Assembly (NCBI GenBank): GCA_900552985.1
Contig: USBP01000024.1
Coordinates: 1-10,446 of the forward strand
Length of the DNA: 10,446 nucleotides
Origin: an uncultured Oscillospiraceae bacterium
GTDB lineage: Bacteria; Bacillota; Clostridia; Oscillospirales; Acutalibacteraceae
Direction: 5' to 3'
In this document: positions 7,046-10,446 of the stretch, piece by piece
Layout of the letters: each line of letters begins with the position of its first letter
Numbering within the stretch: the first letter of the stretch is position 1
Notes under the pieces: model-generated
Database searches by the model: none
What the model was told of the DNA's origin: nothing
The model's input: the letters and a program-made list of their open reading frames with translations, nothing else
Made by a program: the position numbers and the translations under genes

Positions 7046-7146
7046 GTGCCTGCCAGCTTTTTTCACCTTGGAACGACAAATTTACCGCTTGCCAAAATAG
7101 AAAATACAGTGCTGACATGTGAAAAAGCGCCACATACTTACGTAAC

Positions 7147-7194
7147 GCTGCGGCCCCTTCTGCCCCAAAAGCCGCTGGGGAAAGGGGCCGCAGC
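7147..7194 (-). terminator. Long GC-rich stem-loop after the rhamnosidase gene
   Basis: The arms 7147-7159 and 7182-7194 are perfectly complementary over 13 bp. After a small internal loop, CCCC (7163-7166) pairs with GGGG (7177-7180) around a 10-base loop. It lies 30 bases past the rhamnosidase stop and before the xpt promoter. Neither strand has a U-tract after it, so it is not a textbook intrinsic terminator. It could block readthrough or protect the 3' end of the mRNA. The 8-base palindrome TTACGTAA at 7138-7145 directly follows it on the minus strand. Confidence 0.5.
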
Positions 7195-7223
7195 CAAGCC
7201 ATTGGCGCAACCGATTGCAAAGC

Positions 7224-9821
7224 TCAATCCGTATGAGCGGTAATCCGATACCGGCCTGCTTCCAGCACCAACTCATCCGCATTGCGGCTCACCGTAGCGC
7301 CATTGATGCAGAGCGTGCCATTGCCCGGCAGGCAAAGTCTTGCCCGGCAGCCAAACGGCACCGTGATCTCATACAGGATAACGCCATCCGGCTGTATACG
7401 CCATCCGCACTCATATCGGCCGGAGGCGGAATCATAGGATGCCTTGGCAAACTGCAATTTGCCGCACGGGTGCGGCGCAATCCGAATGCTCTGGAACCCA
7501 GGCGCCTCCGGTTGAAGCCCGCAGAGGTCGCGGTACATCCACTCCGCAATCGCCCCATAGGCATAATGGTTCATGCTGTTCATCGAGATATTTACAGTTT
7601 CCCCATTTGGCGGAATGGCGTTCCAGCGCTCCCAAATCGTCGTCGCGCCATGATTGACCTCATACAGCCAGCTCGGGAAATCCTGGTTGAGCAGCAGGCG
7701 GCAGGCATCCTCATGCAGGCCGTTTTCCGTGAGCACGCGGCAGAGGTAGGCCGTGCCGATAAAGCCGGTACGCAGGTGGATATCATCCTCCTCCAGCAGC
7801 TCGTGCAGCGCGCGAAGCACGCGCGGCCGGAACTCCTGCGGGATCAGCTCCATGTGGAGTGCAACCACATAAGCTGTCTGTGTCGGAACGGCGCAACGGC
7901 CTGTTTCTGTGAAGAATTCCCGGCAAAAGGCCTGCCGCACCTCGCTCGCTAAACGAGTGTAATAGGCGGCGTCTTCCCACAGATCGAGCGCCTGCGCCGC
8001 CCGGGCTGTTAAAGCGGCGGAATAAGCATAGTACGCAGTGGCAAGGTACGTCTCGTCTGTGCCTCCGCCGGCGGAATCCGGGTGAAGGAAATTATCCAGC
8101 GAAAGCCAATCCCCATAATGGCCTCCATTCAGCCATAGCCGCTTCCCTCCGTTTTTTTGATCCTCCCGTTCCAGATAGTCTACCCACCCCTTCATGAGTG
8201 GGTATTGCTCACACAGCAGGGCTTTGTCGCCATAGAATTGATAGACCGTCCAGGGCATGATCGTCGCCGCGTCAGCCCAGGCGCAGGAGGCTGTGTCCGT
8301 GATTGTGGAACCATCCTCATTTTTGGGCACCGGGACGATGTGCGGAATGCTCCCGTCCAAAAGCAGCTGTTCCAGGCGCATGTCATACAGATACTTGGTA
8401 TAGAATGCTGCGCAATCCATGTGGAAGCAAGCTGCGGCGCAGAACACCTGCGCATCCCCCGTCCACCCCATGCGTTCATCCCGCTGCGGGCAGTCTGTCG
8501 GCAGGTCGAGGAAGTTGCCGCGCTGCCCCCAGATGGTGTTTTGAATCAGGCGGTTGACTTTGGCGTCGCCCGTCTCCAAAAAACCGGTCTGTTCCAGATC
8601 GGAATACAACACGCACGCGGTAAAATCCGCCGGATCGACCGGCGCCGGAAAACCGCTGAGCCGGACATAGCGAAAGCCATAAAACGTGAAATGCGGACGG
8701 ACATGCTGCGCCTGCCCATTGGAGATCCAAGCGAATTTCGCCTGCGCTGTACGCAGATTGTCCCGAAAGAAACAGCCCTCCAGCAAAAGCTCGCCATATT
8801 CCAGCGTGAGTACGGCGCCCTTCGCGGCGTGCGCCTCAAATTCCACCCAACCGGTCACCTCCTGACCAAAGTCGAGCACTGTTTCGCCCGCAGGCGTATG
8901 CAGCACCTCGACAGGGGGCAGCCGGTGCTTGATGACAACCGGCAGGCTCAGACGGGGCGTCAGCTTTTTTTGATCCCACGGGAGCCTCCGGGCCGGCGAC
9001 CATCCGCCGCTTTCTGCCAGCGCCGCCTCCCGATTGGCGTCATAGCGCTCTCCATCGTAAATATCGCTCAAGAGCACCGGGCTTTCATGGCACTGCCAGC
9101 TTTCATCTGTTACAAGCTCCTTGTGGGAGCCATCCATACAATCCAAATCAACCGCGCAGATGAGCGCGAACCGGCTGCCATATGTATTGCCCTGCGGATT
9201 TCCAAAGCGGTAGCGCCCTTTATACCAGCCGTTGCCCAGCAAAACTGTAATGGTGTTTTCGCCAGAAACGAGCAGTGTCGTAAGATCATAGGTCTGATAT
9301 TGCAGCCAGCTGTCGTAGGCGTGGATGCCAGGCGTGAGATACTCCTCCCCCGCCTTTTTCCCGTTGATATAGAGCTCATAAACACCCAGGCCGCAGATGT
9401 AGGCGCGTGCCCGCGTACACACTTCCGGGATGCAGAACTTCTTTTGTATCACCGGATGCCCCTCCGGGGAGAAGCCGGGCGTAATCCACTGTGCATTCTC
9501 CGGGAAGGGCCGCGCCGTCTCAAACCACGCGGGTGCACTGACGCCGCTGTCTCCATCGTCGGCACGCACGGATACCCGCCAGTAATAACGCCGCCCCGCC
9601 TCCGGCAGGAAATCCGGGTGGTAGCCAAGCGAGGAGATTCCCTCCTGCCAGCCGCTGTCATAGAGAACGTCGGCAAAGGCCTCCTCCCCTGCAATCTCAA
9701 TGCGCGCCGCCTGCTGCCGCTTGCCCGTACTCTCAGCCACTACCCAGGAAAAGGCGAGCTTCTTCAGCCAAAAGCCCAGCGGATTCGTAAAATGATTTGT
9801 CCGCAGCCGTGTAATTTTCAA
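7224..9821 (-). CDS. GH78 alpha-L-rhamnosidase, cytoplasmic
   Basis: Glycoside hydrolase of 865 residues that removes terminal alpha-L-rhamnose from plant flavonoid glycosides or rhamnose-containing polysaccharides by inversion. Domains in order: an N-terminal beta-sandwich, with SWVVAEST and YYWRVSVRADDG typical of these enzymes; the Bac_rhamnosid_N domain, with YELYINGKKAGEEYLTPG and LLGNGWYKGRYR; a second sandwich around TVLDFGQEVTGWVEFEA; the (alpha/alpha)6 catalytic barrel; and a C-terminal sandwich from IRIAPHP. The active-site stretch DCPQRDERMGWTGDA starts at D443. By comparison with SaRha78A, Glu449 is the likely general acid and Glu731, in TTIWERW, the likely base. There is no signal peptide, so the substrate must enter the cell as a small glycoside. 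The start is TTG at 9821 with a strong GGGAGGG site (9829-9835) 7 bases upstream. An in-frame ATG at 9863 overlaps the promoter -10 and cannot be the start for that transcript. Confidence 0.93.
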   Translation of the reverse strand: MKITRLRTNHFTNPLGFWLKKLAFSWVVAESTGKRQQAARIEIAGEEAFADVLYDSGWQEGISSLGYHPDFLPEAGRRYYWRVSVRADDGDSGVSAPAWFETARPFPENAQWITPGFSPEGHPVIQKKFCIPEVCTRARAYICGLGVYELYINGKKAGEEYLTPGIHAYDSWLQYQTYDLTTLLVSGENTITVLLGNGWYKGRYRFGNPQGNTYGSRFALICAVDLDCMDGSHKELVTDESWQCHESPVLLSDIYDGERYDANREAALAESGGWSPARRLPWDQKKLTPRLSLPVVIKHRLPPVEVLHTPAGETVLDFGQEVTGWVEFEAHAAKGAVLTLEYGELLLEGCFFRDNLRTAQAKFAWISNGQAQHVRPHFTFYGFRYVRLSGFPAPVDPADFTACVLYSDLEQTGFLETGDAKVNRLIQNTIWGQRGNFLDLPTDCPQRDERMGWTGDAQVFCAAACFHMDCAAFYTKYLYDMRLEQLLLDGSIPHIVPVPKNEDGSTITDTASCAWADAATIMPWTVYQFYGDKALLCEQYPLMKGWVDYLEREDQKNGGKRLWLNGGHYGDWLSLDNFLHPDSAGGGTDETYLATAYYAYSAALTARAAQALDLWEDAAYYTRLASEVRQAFCREFFTETGRCAVPTQTAYVVALHMELIPQEFRPRVLRALHELLEEDDIHLRTGFIGTAYLCRVLTENGLHEDACRLLLNQDFPSWLYEVNHGATTIWERWNAIPPNGETVNISMNSMNHYAYGAIAEWMYRDLCGLQPEAPGFQSIRIAPHPCGKLQFAKASYDSASGRYECGWRIQPDGVILYEITVPFGCRARLCLPGNGTLCINGATVSRNADELVLEAGRYRITAHTD

Positions 9822-9828
9822 CCGGTAT

Positions 9829-9835
9829 CCCTCCC
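9829..9835 (-). promoter_or_regulatory. Ribosome binding site that fixes the TTG start of the rhamnosidase
   Basis: GGGAGGG on the minus strand stands 7 bases before TTG at 9821-9819, the first codon of the family-like N-terminus LKITRLRTNHFTNPLGF. The only in-frame ATG upstream lies inside the promoter, so this site decides the start. Confidence 0.8.
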
Positions 9836-9854
9836 AAAATTTATTGGCAGTTAC

Positions 9855-9883
9855 ATTATACATAATTTATAAATAGGTTTCAA
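9855..9883 (-). promoter_or_regulatory. Near-consensus sigma-A promoter of the rhamnosidase gene
   Basis: On the minus strand, TTGAAA (9883-9878) is followed after exactly 17 bases by a perfect TATAAT (9860-9855). The spacer and upstream region are AT-rich, including an A-run near 9895-9900. The transcription start would fall near 9848, giving a short leader of about 25-30 bases. I see no clear cre site or operator palindrome. Confidence 0.8.
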
Positions 9884-9964
9884 TAAGAAAGTAATTTTTT
9901 TGCTCTGGGGCGGAAAAAGGAGAAGAAATCCTGTCCAGCGGCCATCTCCCCACGCTCCAGATAC

Positions 9965-9996
9965 AAAAAACGGCAGGGAGATCTCCATGCCGTTTT
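9965..9996 (-). terminator. Intrinsic terminator of the azoreductase-like gene
   Basis: The arms CGGCA (9971-9975) and TGCCG (9988-9992) flank an inner self-complementary GGAGATCTCC (9977-9986), with one G/A mismatch. The A-run 9965-9970 becomes a run of six T on the minus strand right after the stem. The opposite side has four T, so it could also act weakly on plus-strand transcription. It lies about 60 bases past the azoreductase stop and 80 bases before the rhamnosidase promoter. Confidence 0.78.
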
Positions 9997-10058
9997 CCTG
10001 TGCCATAGGCAAAAGCGCCCTGACAAATATCCACTTTTCAACGGCAAGAGCCTGGGCC

Positions 10059-10446
10059 TTACAGTTTCTCCGGCAAAGCGCCAATCGCCTGCTGCAAAAT
10101 ACCGGCCGCATCCGCGCCCTGAATATCCAGATTCTCCGCCTGAAAACAGCGCACCTGCGGAATGCCATAAAACGCCGCTGCCAGCGCCTTCACATAATCA
10201 AACCCCAGGTTGCGGCCCGCAATCGGGCCCCCTGCCGTGGTTATATAGAATAATCTTTTCGCACGGCACAGCCCGATTGGAATCCCCTCCGGGGAATAAC
10301 GAAACGTCACGCCGGTGATGGTGACATGCTCAAAATACACCTTCAATATAGCGGGAAACGACAGATCCCAATACGGCGCCGCCACCACAATTTCATCCGC
10401 CGCCGCAAACTCTGTGGCATATTGGAGCAACGGGGCGGAGAGATCC
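10059..10446 (-). CDS. FMN-dependent NADH-azoreductase-like flavoprotein, N-terminus cut by the window edge
   Basis: The last 128 or so residues of a flavodoxin-fold quinone/azo reductase. The frame stays open to the window end (preceding residues DLSAP), so the true start is outside. The pattern VVAAPYWDLSFPAILKVYFE is the FMN-binding loop and helix of the AzoR family. GVTFRYSPEG, the GxxxAKRLFYITTAGG strand and loop, and the YGIPQVRCFQAENLDIQG segment follow in the family's order and spacing. AzoR proteins are about 200-210 residues, so roughly a third is missing. They transfer two electrons from NAD(P)H to quinones or azo dyes and act in the cytoplasm. An in-frame TTG at 10430 is not a credible start, because it would remove the first half of the fold. 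The gene is closed by the terminator at 9965-9996. Confidence 0.82.
   Translation of the reverse strand, partial: DLSAPLLQYATEFAAADEIVVAAPYWDLSFPAILKVYFEHVTITGVTFRYSPEGIPIGLCRAKRLFYITTAGGPIAGRNLGFDYVKALAAAFYGIPQVRCFQAENLDIQGADAAGILQQAIGALPEKL

Noticed and set aside
6860..7140. Guanine/adenine riboswitch upstream of xpt
   Set aside because: Searched by eye because it is expected. The conserved joining-region and loop sequences are absent on the minus strand, and the predicted transcript has too little RNA before the hairpin.
8157..9872. A 571-codon plus-strand open frame opposite the rhamnosidase gene
   Set aside because: It is antisense to a well-supported GH78 gene with intact active-site motifs, and its translation shows no recognisable domain.
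1..10446. Mobile element, CRISPR array, phage or defence system, tRNA
   Set aside because: No transposase, integrase, direct-repeat array, cloverleaf or defence domain could be found on either strand, and the gene content is ordinary chromosomal metabolism.

Overview
The window reads as a chromosomal segment of a moderately GC-rich Firmicute, most likely a clostridial anaerobe of the Oscillospiraceae/Ruminococcaceae kind. This rests on the style of the Shine-Dalgarno sites, the frequent GTG/TTG starts, a Gram-positive lipoprotein signal, the MreB/Mbl gene context and a Nup-type BMP transporter. The taxonomic placement is inference. No marker gene in the window proves it.

Layout. Positions 1-131 may hold the tail of an upstream gene (tentatively SpoIIID-like, weakly supported). 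An MreB/Mbl family cell-shape protein follows at 246-1280 on the plus strand. It converges on a minus-strand block, and the two sides share a strong hairpin at 1333-1368 that can act as a terminator for both. The minus-strand block from 6859 down to 1425 is a five-gene operon in transcription order: xanthine phosphoribosyltransferase (xpt), a BMP-family substrate-binding lipoprotein, a double ABC ATPase and two permeases. The last three genes overlap by four bases at each junction. The operon has its own sigma-A-like promoter (7017-7045) and a leader of about 150 nt containing an intrinsic-terminator-like hairpin. I find no recognisable purine aptamer in that leader.

Upstream of the operon, on the same strand, is a monocistronic GH78 alpha-L-rhamnosidase (7224-9821). 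It has a near-consensus promoter and a TTG start, and it is followed by a long GC-rich stem-loop. At the right edge, a minus-strand FMN-dependent NADH-azoreductase-like gene is cut by the window end. It is closed by a good intrinsic terminator at 9965-9996.

How the genes fit together. The BMP/Nup transporter should import a purine base or nucleoside, and Xpt should convert xanthine (or guanine released from it) with PRPP to the nucleotide, so the block is best read as a purine salvage operon. The rhamnosidase points to use of plant or host rhamnosides. MreB and the azoreductase-like protein are unrelated housekeeping or redox functions.

I see no mobile element, CRISPR array, tRNA or rRNA. 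The region is largely ordinary. The part most worth a second look is the xpt leader.
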